Source of the DNA: Neocallimastix lanati (nom. inval.)
Lineage: Eukaryota > Neocallimastigomycota > Neocallimastigomycetes > Neocallimastigales > Neocallimastigaceae
Length of the DNA stretch: 64,000 nucleotides
NCBI GenBank assembly: GCA_016946835.1
Contig: JACVTC010000024.1
Location: 140,001-204,000, forward strand
Direction of reading: 5' to 3'
A program made the position numbers and the translations under genes. A model generated the notes under the pieces. That model did no database searches and was not told the origin of the DNA. It saw only the letters and a program-made list of their open reading frames with translations. Positions within the stretch are counted from its first letter, which is position 1. Each line of letters begins with the position of its first letter. Positions 10,353-21,115 of this stretch are shown one piece after another.

Positions 10353-12544
10353 GTTGTTATTATTATCTTCATCAATTTTAAAAATATTATCTATAGTTGA
10401 ATCAGGTTCTGATTGATTAATTTTTAGTGAGGTTGTATTTTCATCACTTTCTGTACCAACATTTTTTTGTTCATTAATTTTTAAAGGTTTTTTTAGATTT
10501 GGTTATGATGAGTACTCAACAATTTTATTATACAAAGCAGTATAAAGTTTATTTAATGCCACAGTGATTTTGATATCTGATGGATTGTTATTTCTTAAAA
10601 CAATAGATTTGTATAATTTGTTTGCAGCGTCTATCATAATCCCTTCATGGCTTCTATTTAATTCCAAATAATCTATTGTTCTATCTACTAATTTTTCTAC
10701 TGCATCGGAATAATTGGTTGCTTCTTGTGATATAGAAGCAGGATTAATGAAAGACATTATTTTACCTTCTGAAATCATGAGAGATAAAGATGGTTCCATA
10801 ATTTCTTGTTTAATTGCAGTAAGTGCTTCTATTTCATTGTTTCTTTGAGCTTCTACTGCATTTGTAAAGTCAACTTCTGGTATGTCTTCAAAATCGTTTA
10901 TCTTTAATTTTAGCTTTTCAGGTTGATCAGATTTATTAACAGCTTGTGTAATTTTGTAATTAAATAAATTAAATCTTTTTATTATATTTAATCTTCTTTT
11001 TGTTTTTTCAATATTATTTTCCTTGTCGTTGAAAGAATCAGCGTTAGCAGATTGAAGATAGGATTTAATTGCATTCATTGCATTTAAAATTTGATTACCT
11101 TTAACATTCTCCACTAATGTAATAACTTTCATCATTTGGTTCCATAATATCTAACTTCATTTCAACTGTTGCCTTTTCTAATGAATCAAACATTGAATCC
11201 ATTGCATCTTCAAGAGAATTTGCTCCTTTATAAAGTGAACTTGGATTTGACATATCTATATTTTCTGTATTAATATTGGAATCGGTGGTTATCGTTTTAA
11301 CGTATTTTGCTACGGTTGCTAATTTACTGTTTAATGAATCGTTATTAATAATATTATCATTATTTAATTTAGAATCATTTTCCTTGTTCATTTTCTCTTC
11401 ATGCTTTGTGTAACTATTTTTATTTTTACATAACTTACATGAACGGTTTGTACTATCTGAAATTGTTAATAAATTTTTTGAATTATTTTTATCTTGAATA
11501 TGTCCAATATACATTTGATTTAAAATTTTTTGAGCGCTATTAATATTTTCTAAGTTAAAATGTTTTACTTTATTTTTAATTTCTTAATTAAATGGTGTAA
11601 ATTTTAACAATTTAATAGATGTTAATCCACTGTAAAGTTCACTGTATAACATATTTAAATGATCCATCTTTGTATTATCTGTTGCAGGAAGTAAATCATA
11701 GGACATATTATCACTATTTAAACCGATTCTGAATCCATCAAAGTCACTTACTCTAATTCCAGAAGCTATAGTTGAAGCCTTAACACTTAACTGCAAAAAA
11801 ATCCACTAAATCATTTTTATCCTCATTATTAAGATTAGTAAATTTTTTGTTTTATATCATTATTATCATTTTTATTAATTTCTTCTACAATCTTAGCTTT
11901 TTCAGATGAAATTTTTTTTTATTGCTGTTTTATAATCTATGCCAGGTTTTGAAATAATACTTGGAAATTGCATTTTCACACTATTATAATTATTACCAAT
12001 ATTATTTAATATTAATTTGTAAATATTATCATTTTCATCTTCTTGACTCTGAAAAAATTTATTTAAAGTTCTATGAAATTCTCCATATATACCACTACTG
12101 GTATTCATATCACGATCTCTCATTTTAATCTTAGTATTTGGGTCGTAATTCATTCCCATTAATTTTTTACTCATATTCTCACCTCTTTTACTTAATTTCA
12201 TTCAAATATTTATTAATAAATTCTTTGGATATATATAATTTATTGTATTTAGTACTATCTGGCAGGGTTAATGAATTTTTAGTTTCCGCATTCACATATT
12301 CATTGCCACGTTTCACGCAAAAATCATTAAAGTTATGAACTTTATTATTATTTTCAATTTCGTTTATTATACTTTGCTCATCTTTAATAACAATTTTATT
12401 AGCAATTTTCCTAAATTGGTCACTAAAAATATTATTTAATGGATTAGCTGTACTTTCTGTACTTGATGATTCTATTTGTAATACATTTTCATATGCGTAA
12501 TTAATTGCTTTATAATCTAAAATCATTCCGATAAACTCTGCCAT
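10305..12544 (-). pseudogene. Decayed gene for a long Asn/Lys-rich helical protein, unknown family
   Basis: A chain of collinear reading frames starting with MAEFIGMILDYKAINY at 12544. Segments are 12188-12544, then 11902-12201, about 11800-11925 (linked by a slip at a nine-base homopolymer near 11912-11920), 11584-11796, 11101-11514, 10503-11135 and 10305-10502. Adjacent segments are joined by frameshifts, and in-frame TAA stops occur at about 11584 (after FTPFN) and 10503 (after VEYSS) with coding continuing in the same frame beyond. The last part is acidic and ends in a poly-Asn run encoded by (ATT)n at about 10320-10351. About 700 residues in the ancestral frame. Predicted soluble, helical, charged; no domain recognised. 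Homopolymer-associated shifts could be sequencing error, but the stops argue for real decay. Confidence 0.65.
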
Positions 12545-12915
12545 TCCACTGAAATTGTGTAGAACATTTTGAAATATTTATTTTTAATGAAATAAATATT
12601 ATAAAAGCAAAAGAAGAAAATAAATTACTATGCAACATTATAATATCAATATTTTTGTTTTTAAACAAATTGATATATAATAATTTAAAAAAAAAAAGGT
12701 TTTTTGAATTTTAAATCTTAATATTTTTATTTACTTATTAATCACGTGAAATAAAGATAATATCAAATTTTAAAGAAATAATAGTAATTTAAAAAATAAT
12801 AATTATTAGGTTTTAATATTTTATACTACTATTAAAATTTTGATTTAATATTTAATAAATAGCAATTTTAATATTAGGAATCATATTAATATTAAAAAAA
12901 TAATAAAAGAACCAA
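12545..12915. other. Divergent intergenic spacer
   Basis: AT-rich spacer between the start of the minus-strand decayed gene and the start of the plus-strand 640-residue gene. A bidirectional promoter position is possible; no motif stands out. Confidence 0.4.
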
Positions 12916-14838
12916 ATGAAATTGAGTAAATTACCTTTTGAAATCGTTCAGAAAATATCAAATCGTTCTTTAAATATTTTTTTTTTAATTTATTACGGTT
13001 ACGTAAATGAGGAAATTATCAATAACTATGTTAAACTATGGATGGAGAAATATGTTATACATAAATATGAATATCTTATCGATATAAAGTATAACAAAAA
13101 ATATAAAAAATATGATAGAAATGGTGAAATAACTGAAGAATTTAAAGAGTATTTAAATAAAAATAATATAAAAGATATTGAAGATATTGAATATGAATTT
13201 TTATATGAAAACGAACGCAGTTATATTGATCATAATACAAAATATCTTTATGGCTTTGATAATAAAAGTGATATATTCAGAAATAAGTATATTGATTTAA
13301 TTTATTATTTATTTGATAAAAATATAGCAAGTAGCACAACTTCCGCAGTAGAACCTGAACTAGTTCAGCTTATTTTACTTTTTAATAATATCATAGACTT
13401 GCTAGTTTATTATAATAAATTAGACAATTATTCTTTTGAAGGTTTTTACAAGTTATGTCAAGAATATATGAGACGATTTGATATATTTGAAGCATATGAA
13501 ATATATAATAGTTATGTAATTTATTATATTATAAAATATAAAAATTGGAATTTAATAAAATCAACAGATTTATATATTATTGACAAAGGATATTTAGAAT
13601 ATATATTAAGGAATAAAAATAAAATGAATATTGAAGATAAAAAAAATTTGGAAAAAATATTAAATAATGTAATTTGTGTTCCATATAATGACTATTTATT
13701 AAAAATGGAAAGAGATACTGAATATATATATATAATTAGATATAAAATATTATATGAAATAATAATGGATGTACCAATATATTCCCAGTATAACTTTTCT
13801 TCTCTTGAGACTTTTAAACATGTATATAATATTATTGATATTAAAGCAATGATAAATAATGAAGAAAGTATTTATATTAAAAATAAAAATAAAAACAAAT
13901 ACAAAAATAGAGAGTATAATATAAGTTTACCAGAACTAAAAAAAGAAATTTTCTATAGATTTTTATATAATTCTTTTATATTTGAAGAAATAAATCAAAA
14001 TCCAAAATATAAATCTATAATAAATAATAAATATTTAAATTCCGAAAAAGAAATTTTTTTATTTAAAAAAGTTATAATATGTAAACATAGTTATACAGCT
14101 GATAAAATGAAATATGTATTAGGATTTGGTAATTATGAAACTTTTGATCATTCTCTTGATATACAATGTAGTAGAAATTGTTTAATATTTTATTTTTTAA
14201 GAAAAAAAAAATTTGATGAAATTAAAATTTACATTAAGCGACGTTATTCAATTAAAATATTTGATAATATTTTAATATCAACATTCTTATATCAAAAAAA
14301 AATAGCATATACTTCATGTGTAGAAGACGATAAATTAGATAATTATGATCCAACTATTGTAATTAATATTTACAATAGAGACTTTAAAAAATTTATAATA
14401 TGTCTATATTTTACAAGAATTAGATCTAATTATGGTTTTGAAGCAAAAGGTATTATTCAAGCATCAATTCAATTCATGTTTATTTTTAAATATTATAAAG
14501 AAATTATTAATTTCATAAACATCATAAAGGACCTTATAGACGAAGTTATTTCTGAAAAAAATAAAAATAATAATAATTTTGTATTAAATGATCCTTTTCA
14601 AAAAATAAAAGGAAAAACGAATATATTTTATTTGCCATTGATATTTTGTGCCATAGCAGCCAAAATATATATGACAGAAAATAAAGAAGAAGAAATTAAA
14701 ATTATTATATATAGAATAAATGAACTTTTAAATAAATATAATTCGCCTATGGAATTTAACAATGTAGAAGATATAGAATTACCTTCTTATAATGATTTAT
14801 TAAAAGAACACAATTATTTCGATAATATGTTATTATAA
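12916..14838 (+). CDS. Orphan 640-residue protein with F-box-like N-terminus
   Basis: Single uninterrupted frame, the only long intact one between 5 and 19 kb. The start KLSKLPFEIVQKISN resembles the first helices of an F-box (LP.E...I), which would recruit Skp1 in a ubiquitin ligase, but the match is short and uncertain. The rest is rich in Ile, Lys, Asn and Tyr, with repeated helical stretches (for example CLIFYFLRKKKFDEIKIYIKRRY around residues 425-447), compatible with a solenoid such as diverged ankyrin-like helices. No signal peptide or clear membrane helix. Codons are extremely AT-rich, matching the decayed neighbours on both sides and unlike the CAZyme genes. No family recognised; comparable proteins occur in large lineage-specific families or in giant-virus genomes. 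Confidence 0.7.
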   Translation: MKLSKLPFEIVQKISNRSLNIFFLIYYGYVNEEIINNYVKLWMEKYVIHKYEYLIDIKYNKKYKKYDRNGEITEEFKEYLNKNNIKDIEDIEYEFLYENERSYIDHNTKYLYGFDNKSDIFRNKYIDLIYYLFDKNIASSTTSAVEPELVQLILLFNNIIDLLVYYNKLDNYSFEGFYKLCQEYMRRFDIFEAYEIYNSYVIYYIIKYKNWNLIKSTDLYIIDKGYLEYILRNKNKMNIEDKKNLEKILNNVICVPYNDYLLKMERDTEYIYIIRYKILYEIIMDVPIYSQYNFSSLETFKHVYNIIDIKAMINNEESIYIKNKNKNKYKNREYNISLPELKKEIFYRFLYNSFIFEEINQNPKYKSIINNKYLNSEKEIFLFKKVIICKHSYTADKMKYVLGFGNYETFDHSLDIQCSRNCLIFYFLRKKKFDEIKIYIKRRYSIKIFDNILISTFLYQKKIAYTSCVEDDKLDNYDPTIVINIYNRDFKKFIICLYFTRIRSNYGFEAKGIIQASIQFMFIFKYYKEIINFINIIKDLIDEVISEKNKNNNNFVLNDPFQKIKGKTNIFYLPLIFCAIAAKIYMTENKEEEIKIIIYRINELLNKYNSPMEFNNVEDIELPSYNDLLKEHNYFDNMLL

Positions 14839-15521
14839 AATTTATGCTATCATTCTAACGATAGAGTATATGGAACGAATTTTGAAAATAATTCGATAGA
14901 AGAGTTTTTTCATGTCCATTAGGAAATATTAATATATATAATCATCTTTTTTTTGTTTATTTGAATCAATAAATTATTTTTTGCTCAATTAAATGTTTAA
15001 TAAGTAATTATAACATAAGCAATTTCATATATATTAAAAATTTTATATTAATTAACATTGCTTTTTTTTATATATATATATATTATAAAATTATTTATTT
15101 AATAAAAATTAAATATATTCAAGAATTAATTTTTTTTTTTATACGAATATTCATATATTCATATCTTCTGACTAATGTTAATATTATAATATTTGCAAAA
15201 AATCATGATAAACACGTGATTATTGTAAATTAGGATTAAATTATTGTTAGTAATAGTTAATAATAAAAATAATATATTTATAATATATTGCTATAAATTG
15301 TATTTGAGTTATAATAAAAATTAATATATAAAGTAAAATTTTTATAAAGTACAGTATATTCATTTATTTTAAATAAATATATAAATAATTATATATAAAT
15401 CATATAAAAGTTTATATTTTGAAGATAAACTAAAAGTAAAAAAAATTTAAAAAAAAAAAAAAAAGAAAAAGAATTTAAAAAATAATAAAAAAAGTAAAAA
15501 TTTAAAAAAAAATTGCTTGCT
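14839..15521. other. Intergenic AT-rich DNA
   Basis: Contains a small hairpin CTATC...GATAG just after the preceding stop codon (about 14850-14865); otherwise A/T-only spacer. No gene seen. Confidence 0.5.
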
Positions 15522-18325
15522 ATGAATTTAAAAATAAATTTATTTTTAATTTTATATTTATTTTGTGTTGTCAATGCCAAAATTACAAATATAAATCATG
15601 AATTTAATAGTATAAAATTTTTAAATAACATATTAAAAAAAGAAAGATAGAACTTTAAACAGTGGTTATGACTTCAATTTTTATAATAATAAAAATGTTA
15701 GTGAGTCAACAAAATCATTTCAAGAAGTTACAGATGAATTATTACTTTATAGTGAAAAGTTTTCTAATCTAACAGCAACAGAAAGAAACGATTTAATAAA
15801 TAATCACTTAGATACATATACAAGCATAATTAAATTATTAATAACGTCATTATTAAACAAATGGAGTTTAAGTTCACAAGAACAAATTAATTCTGACTAT
15901 ATTTATGCTAGAAACACAATTTTATTTTCTTTAGAGGCCTTTCTAGATATAAATATAGATATTTCCATAGGAACATTAAAATTTGGATGATATTAAAAAC
16001 GCTATAAATGTATTAAGTGCAAGTTTATATTATGATAATAATATACTTTCAAGAAATGAATATGTCAATAATAATGAAATAATTTCATATCCGGCATAAT
16101 TCCATTATTGGAAGAGGTTATGAAATTCCAAACGATTACAATAAATATTTAAATCTTATTAATAACTCCACATTATTGGAAAACGTCGATAGCCAAGATT
16201 TACAAAAGGTTAGTGATATCGAATGTCCATATGGATATTTAAATCTTATTAATAACTCCACATTATTGGAAAACGTCGATAGCCAAGATTTACAAAAGGT
16301 TAGTGATATCGAATGTCCATATGGATTCGACCATCAGCTCTCTGTAGCGTTATTAGGGGTTTGTAAATTCAATGAATTTTTCTTTAGAAAATACTAATAA
16401 ATATAATATTTATAATTTATATAAAAACGGGAATTCAGGATTTATTACTTCTGATCGATTTATTTTTTCAGTGAAAGACGCCTTTTCATATTATAGTTAT
16501 GCCGGCCAAAAAAATTTTAAACCAGCATATTTTTAAGTCTAAATTTATTATTAGTTCGGAAAATGAAAATACAAACGGAAACGAAAATAAATTAGTTGAA
16601 GAAAATGGAAATATTTTAAGATATAAAAATGATATTGATATTGTAGATGAATTATTTTCACTCTATGATATTGAAAATGTTTTATATGAAAGTAAAAATT
16701 TATTTAATAATAAAAATATTTTACCGGATGGATTATATTATATAAACGAGTATATAATTCCATGGTTAAGGGGGCCAATTCATTATTTGATGTATTTTCA
16801 AAAATTTTGGAAAATTTAAATGAATATATTAAAAGTAGATTTATTCAAAAAAAAAAAAAAATAAATAAAAATTAAAGTTTTTTTCTCTGAATATATTGAA
16901 GGAAATGAGGAGGAAAATAATAATGAAGAAAATGAAGATGGTGAATATGATGAAGATTTTAACGAATATGATATTTATTTAAATAAATGTATTAAAAATA
17001 GTATTTTTTTTTAATATATTCTAATGGTACATCTATTAAATGGAATTCGAATAATGGAGATACAAATATTAGTAATAAGGAAATTGAGGATATTAAATGC
17101 TTAATGCCTTTGACCGTATCCGAGTTGAATATTGATGATCAATTCAGTCAATATTTGACAAATCTAAATAGTACATTATATTTGATGAGAGATGATATCG
17201 AAAATTCAAACGATAATGTTGAATACAATAACATTGTTAGAATGTATAATAAAGTTTTAGAAAAAAATTAATTCCCAAACGGAAGGAAATAAAGAATATT
17301 ATATAGAAAGATATCCATCTTATTATAAGGATAATTAATTAGAAGATGAATTATTTTTATTTTCTAAATATTCAGATGGTTTTATTGGAGTAGATAAAAA
17401 CGGAAATGTGACAATGAACACATCTGATTTTATTGATTACGTTGAAAATACATATCAATTTCCTCAAGTTAGTTCATTTGATATTGAAAATAATTCACCC
17501 ATTAATGGAATATACAATTATGAATTATGAATTATTAAATGATTTTTCAAGTATTGTACAATCAAAATATCTTAGTAATTTTTATGGTGAATATTATTCG
17601 GATGATATGTACTTATTATATTGATATTGCTAATAAGGCAGGAAGAATGAACAATTATTCTATTGATTTATTCGATACTGACATTGAAACTTTGGAATTC
17701 ACAACTTATAAAAATACTGGAAGAAAGTTTCAATTTGTTACGGATACAATTGATGATAAATTTATGATTTATAACATAAAATATATTTTAAATCAAGGAT
17801 CAAGTGTCTTATCAAAAGAATATAATAATGTACTTTCTAAAATTAAGAAATGCACCAATAACATTGAAAAAATAAAATTATACTTTATTAATAACAAATT
17901 AGCCCCTCAGATAAATCAAAACCTAAATCAATTTAAATTTAAATCTAGATTTGAAATGGTGGAAAAAATGGAAAATTATATTAATACTTTAAAAAAAAGA
18001 TAATTATGAGATATTATATTCAAGCGAAGATATTGAAATGTTAAATATTCTAAAATATTATATTTTTAATCAATCCCCGTTTATAAGAGATTCTAAAATT
18101 ATAGGATTAATTAAAGAAATAGATGAGCCATTTATAAAAAATATGTTACTTTATAACATATATGATGCAAAGGAATTATTAGAAATGGAGAAACTTTCAA
18201 TGAAAGATATTTATACCTTATTGATACAATCCTATTGGTATGAATCACCAGACATAATAAAGTCATTTATTGATGATATTCAACAATATAATAATGAAGA
18301 TTTTGATTTCTCTCTATTTGGTTAA
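15522..18325 (+). pseudogene. Decayed gene for a long secreted protein, unknown family
   Basis: Starts at 15522 with a good signal peptide (MNLKINLFLILYLFCVVNA, cleavage after Ala19), then a frameshift and TAG at 15650. Coding continues through many shifted frames: about 15640-15990, 15980-16100, 16100-16397, about 16370-16530, 16499-16819, about 16870-17300, 17300-17530, 17539-18003 and 18038-18325, with an in-frame TAA near 17335. The ancestral product would exceed 850 residues: extracellular, Asn/Ser/Tyr-rich, largely helical, with acidic Glu/Asn tracts (about 16900-16970). A 90-bp segment is perfectly duplicated at 16145-16324. No domain recognised. Similar in style to the decayed genes at 10.3-12.5 and 53.2-54.5 kb; for example the TERNDLINN region recalls KERKQIINS at 53.8 kb, a weak resemblance. 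Confidence 0.65.
16145..16324 (+). repeat. Perfect 90-bp tandem duplication inside the decayed secreted-protein gene
   Basis: The 90-bp unit starting ATATTTAAATCTTATTAATA at 16145 is repeated exactly from 16235. The period is 30 codons, so it preserves frame: the peptide from YLNLINNSTLLENV to SDIECPYG appears twice. Absence of any difference means it is very recent or an assembly artefact. Confidence 0.95.
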
Positions 18326-19048
18326 TAACATACAAAGACGAAAAAAAATATTAGTATAGAATAAGAATATTTTATAAATTTAAAAATAAAAATAATAAAT
18401 TTAACCACTATTATAAGTATTATGAATTTGATTATAATTATGAATTTAATTATTATAAATTAGATTTATTTTATATTAAAGTTATATTTTATAAAATAAA
18501 TACTATCATTTTTCATTACGGAAGTTTATTGAAAATATGAAAATACCTATTATTAAATAATTGATACTCTTTTAATAAAAAAAATTCTTTTTTTTTTTTA
18601 TAATTAAAATATTACTAATTATTATATATACACTATAATTCATAAATCTTATTTATTTATTTTTTTTTTTTTTTTATTATATTTTATTTTATTTTGTTTA
18701 ATTTTATTTTTATATATATATTATATATAACCCTATTTTATTTTATAAAAAAAAAATAAAAATAATACTCATAATAAAATGATCACTTATATATAATATT
18801 TAATAATTTAATAATAAATACAAGAATCACTTATTAATATTTAATAAAGTTATATATAAATAAAATAAATAATGATTTATATACATTTATATATTAAAAG
18901 TTGTAAAAAAAGAATAGTTTTATACTTTATAATTTCAATATGAATTACTATAATTTTTAAACGATAATAAATTAAAAAAAAAAAAAAAAATAAAAATAAA
19001 AAATCTATTTTTTTTTTTTTTTTATTATTTATTTTTACTCAATTTAAT
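18326..19048. other. Intergenic AT-rich DNA downstream of the xylanase gene
   Basis: A/T-only low-complexity spacer; serves as the 3' flank of the minus-strand xylanase gene. No other feature seen. Confidence 0.5.
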
Positions 19049-21115
19049 TTAAAGACCACACCAGTCACCATTTTGAACACCCCATTTACCATCATCATCG
19101 GTGTAATAAACTGGGGAGTTGTTAGTACAACATGGATAACCAATGTCAACAGAGAAACATTTACCACCAGAAGATTTTCTGTTTATACCACACCATTCAT
19201 TGTTTTCAACACCCCACTTACCATCAGCATCAGTATATACGGTAGAAGCGTTCTTTGAACAGCATGGATAACCAAGCTTCTTTGACCAACAGCTATCGGA
19301 ACCTCCTTGGTTGTTGTTACCACCTTGGTTATTATTGTTACCACCTTGGTTGTTATTACCTCCCTGGTTGTTGTTGTTACCACCTTGGTTGTTATTACCA
19401 CCTTGGTTGTTGTTACCACTTCCTGGCTTAACAATTTCAACGGTAGCGTAGGTGAAATCAACATAACCAGAACCACCACCAGCTTCAGCTAAAATTTGGG
19501 CTTCCATGACTTGACCAATTCTAAGACCTAATTTTTCCCATTGTCTGAAGTGTTCAGAAATGTTAATTTGACCACATTGACGTTGTGAAGTACGAACGGA
19601 GAAAATTTGTGTGAAAGTAGATTGACCCCATTTAGAAGCTCCAGTACGTTGTCCAGACCAAACCTTGTATGTACCGCCATCAACATTAATAGTACCCTTT
19701 TGTTGACCCATCCATGAACCTCCTGGTGCACCTCTGTTATGTAACCAGTCATCAACAACATAGTATTCAATTTGTGGGTTATCCATCCAACCGTAAATAC
19801 CAATGTAGGAGTATGTACCTCCATCACTACCACTCTTCTTATAAGCATATTTAGCAACAATATCACCACCAGCATTCTTGTAGTTAATCTTGTTATCCCA
19901 TACAAGACCAACACGACCTAAGTAATCACCAGCATTATTCCATGAAGCCTTGAAACAAGCATCCTTTGGGTATAAAGTTAATTCACCACCATTACCATCA
20001 CGCCAGATTTCATATCTGTAATTTCCATTACCTCTACCGGTTTCATTCTTATTTCTAATAGTTCTACCACCACTTAATTGTTGAGTATTTTTACAAACAT
20101 CTGAGGAATCACTAGAAGCATTGTTAGATCCACTATTTCCACCTTGGTTACCACCTTGATTTCCACCTTGGTTACCTCCTTGGTTACCACCTTGGTTACC
20201 CCATGGGTTCCATTGGTTGTTACCACCTTGATTACCTCCTTGGTTACCCCATGGGTTCCATTGGTTGTTACCACCTTGATTACCTCCTTGGTTACCATCT
20301 TGGTTATTGTTACCACCTTGGTTACCACCTTGGTTACCTCCTTGACTACTACCACTACCAATTTCTACGGTAGCGTAAGTGAAATCAACATAACCAGAAC
20401 CACCACCAGCTTCAGCTAAAATTTGGGCTTCCATGACTTGACCAATTCTAAGACCTAATTTTTCCCATTGTCTGAAGTGTTCAGAAATGTTAATTTGACC
20501 ACATTGACGTTGTGAAGTACGAACGGAGAAAATTTGTGTGAAAGTAGATTGACCCCATTTAGAAGCTCCAGTACGTTGTCCAGACCAAACCTTGTATGTA
20601 CCACCATCAACATTAATAGTACCCTTTTGTTGACCCATCCATGAACCTCCTGGAGCTCCTCTGTTATGTAACCAGTCATCAACAACATAGTATTCAATTT
20701 GTGGGTTATCCATCCAACCGTAAATACCAATGTAAGAGTATGTACCTCCATCACTACCACTCTTCTTATAAGCATAGTTAGCAATAATATCACCACCAAC
20801 ATTCTTATAATTAATCTTGTTATCCCATACAAGACCAACACGACCTAAGTAATCACCGGCATTATTCCATGAAGCCTTGAAACAAGCATCCTTTGGGTAT
20901 AAAGTTAATTCACCACCATTACCATCACGCCAGATTTCATATCTGTAATTTCCATTACCTCTACCGGTTTCATTCTTATTTCTAATAGTTCTACCACCAC
21001 TTAATTGTTGAGTTTGTTGACAAGCATCAATAGCATTAATTTCTTTTGAAAAAAATAATGAAGCTAAAACTAAATTGGTGACTAATTTTCGCCACCCAAA
21101 TGCTTTTCTAATCAT
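19049..21115 (-). CDS. GH11 endo-1,4-beta-xylanase with two catalytic domains and two dockerins
   Basis: Single-exon secreted enzyme, 688 residues, cutting internal beta-1,4 bonds in xylan by a retaining mechanism. Signal peptide about 1-28. GH11 domain 1 spans about 33-252, with nucleophile Glu141 in [10 protein letters not shown] and acid/base Glu235 in [12 protein letters not shown] long NQGG/NQWNPWG linker covers about 253-340. GH11 domain 2 spans about 341-561, with the same residues at Glu450 and Glu544, then a second NNNQGG linker. Two CBM10-type dockerins end the protein at about 609-644 (GYPCCSKN...WGVENNEWC) and 653-688, for assembly on the fungal cellulosome. The two catalytic domains are almost identical in protein and DNA, indicating recent internal duplication or gene conversion. 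Two-domain GH11 enzymes with this layout are known in Neocallimastix. GH11 genes of gut fungi are generally attributed to bacterial transfer. Confidence 0.96.
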   Translation of the reverse strand: MIRKAFGWRKLVTNLVLASLFFSKEINAIDACQQTQQLSGGRTIRNKNETGRGNGNYRYEIWRDGNGGELTLYPKDACFKASWNNAGDYLGRVGLVWDNKINYKNVGGDIIANYAYKKSGSDGGTYSYIGIYGWMDNPQIEYYVVDDWLHNRGAPGGSWMGQQKGTINVDGGTYKVWSGQRTGASKWGQSTFTQIFSVRTSQRQCGQINISEHFRQWEKLGLRIGQVMEAQILAEAGGGSGYVDFTYATVEIGSGSSQGGNQGGNQGGNNNQDGNQGGNQGGNNQWNPWGNQGGNQGGNNQWNPWGNQGGNQGGNQGGNQGGNQGGNSGSNNASSDSSDVCKNTQQLSGGRTIRNKNETGRGNGNYRYEIWRDGNGGELTLYPKDACFKASWNNAGDYLGRVGLVWDNKINYKNAGGDIVAKYAYKKSGSDGGTYSYIGIYGWMDNPQIEYYVVDDWLHNRGAPGGSWMGQQKGTINVDGGTYKVWSGQRTGASKWGQSTFTQIFSVRTSQRQCGQINISEHFRQWEKLGLRIGQVMEAQILAEAGGGSGYVDFTYATVEIVKPGSGNNNQGGNNNQGGNNNNQGGNNNQGGNNNNQGGNNNQGGSDSCWSKKLGYPCCSKNASTVYTDADGKWGVENNEWCGINRKSSGGKCFSVDIGYPCCTNNSPVYYTDDDGKWGVQNGDWCGL
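19302..19430 (-). repeat. Linker-coding minisatellite (second linker)
   Basis: Short imperfect repeats of Asn-Asn-Gln-Gly-Gly codons (forward TTGTTATTACCACC-type words) within the xylanase gene. Such tracts change length easily and set the distance between the second catalytic domain and the dockerins. Confidence 0.8.
20128..20358 (-). repeat. Linker-coding minisatellite (first linker, NQGG and NQWNPWG repeats)
   Basis: In-frame repeats of Asn-Gln-Gly-Gly codons with two copies of a longer unit encoding [12 protein letters not shown] (near 20190-20280). The Trp/Pro-containing units are unusual for a flexible linker and arose by tandem duplication. Confidence 0.85.

Noticed and set aside
10305-12544. 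Idea that TAA/TAG encode Gln (ciliate-type code), e.g. DNA from rumen ciliates
   Set aside because: CAA is common for Gln in the same frames, TAA is rare and accompanied by frameshifts, and flanking intact genes use TAA as stop.
15389-15580. Minus-strand frame of 63 codons overlapping the secreted pseudogene start
   Set aside because: Phe/Lys homopolymer composition, and it overlaps a convincing plus-strand signal peptide.
19183-20841. Open frames on both strands across the xylanase linkers and domains
   Set aside because: Val/Thr-rich shadows of Asn/Gly/Gln codons; the real frame has GH11 motifs and a signal peptide.
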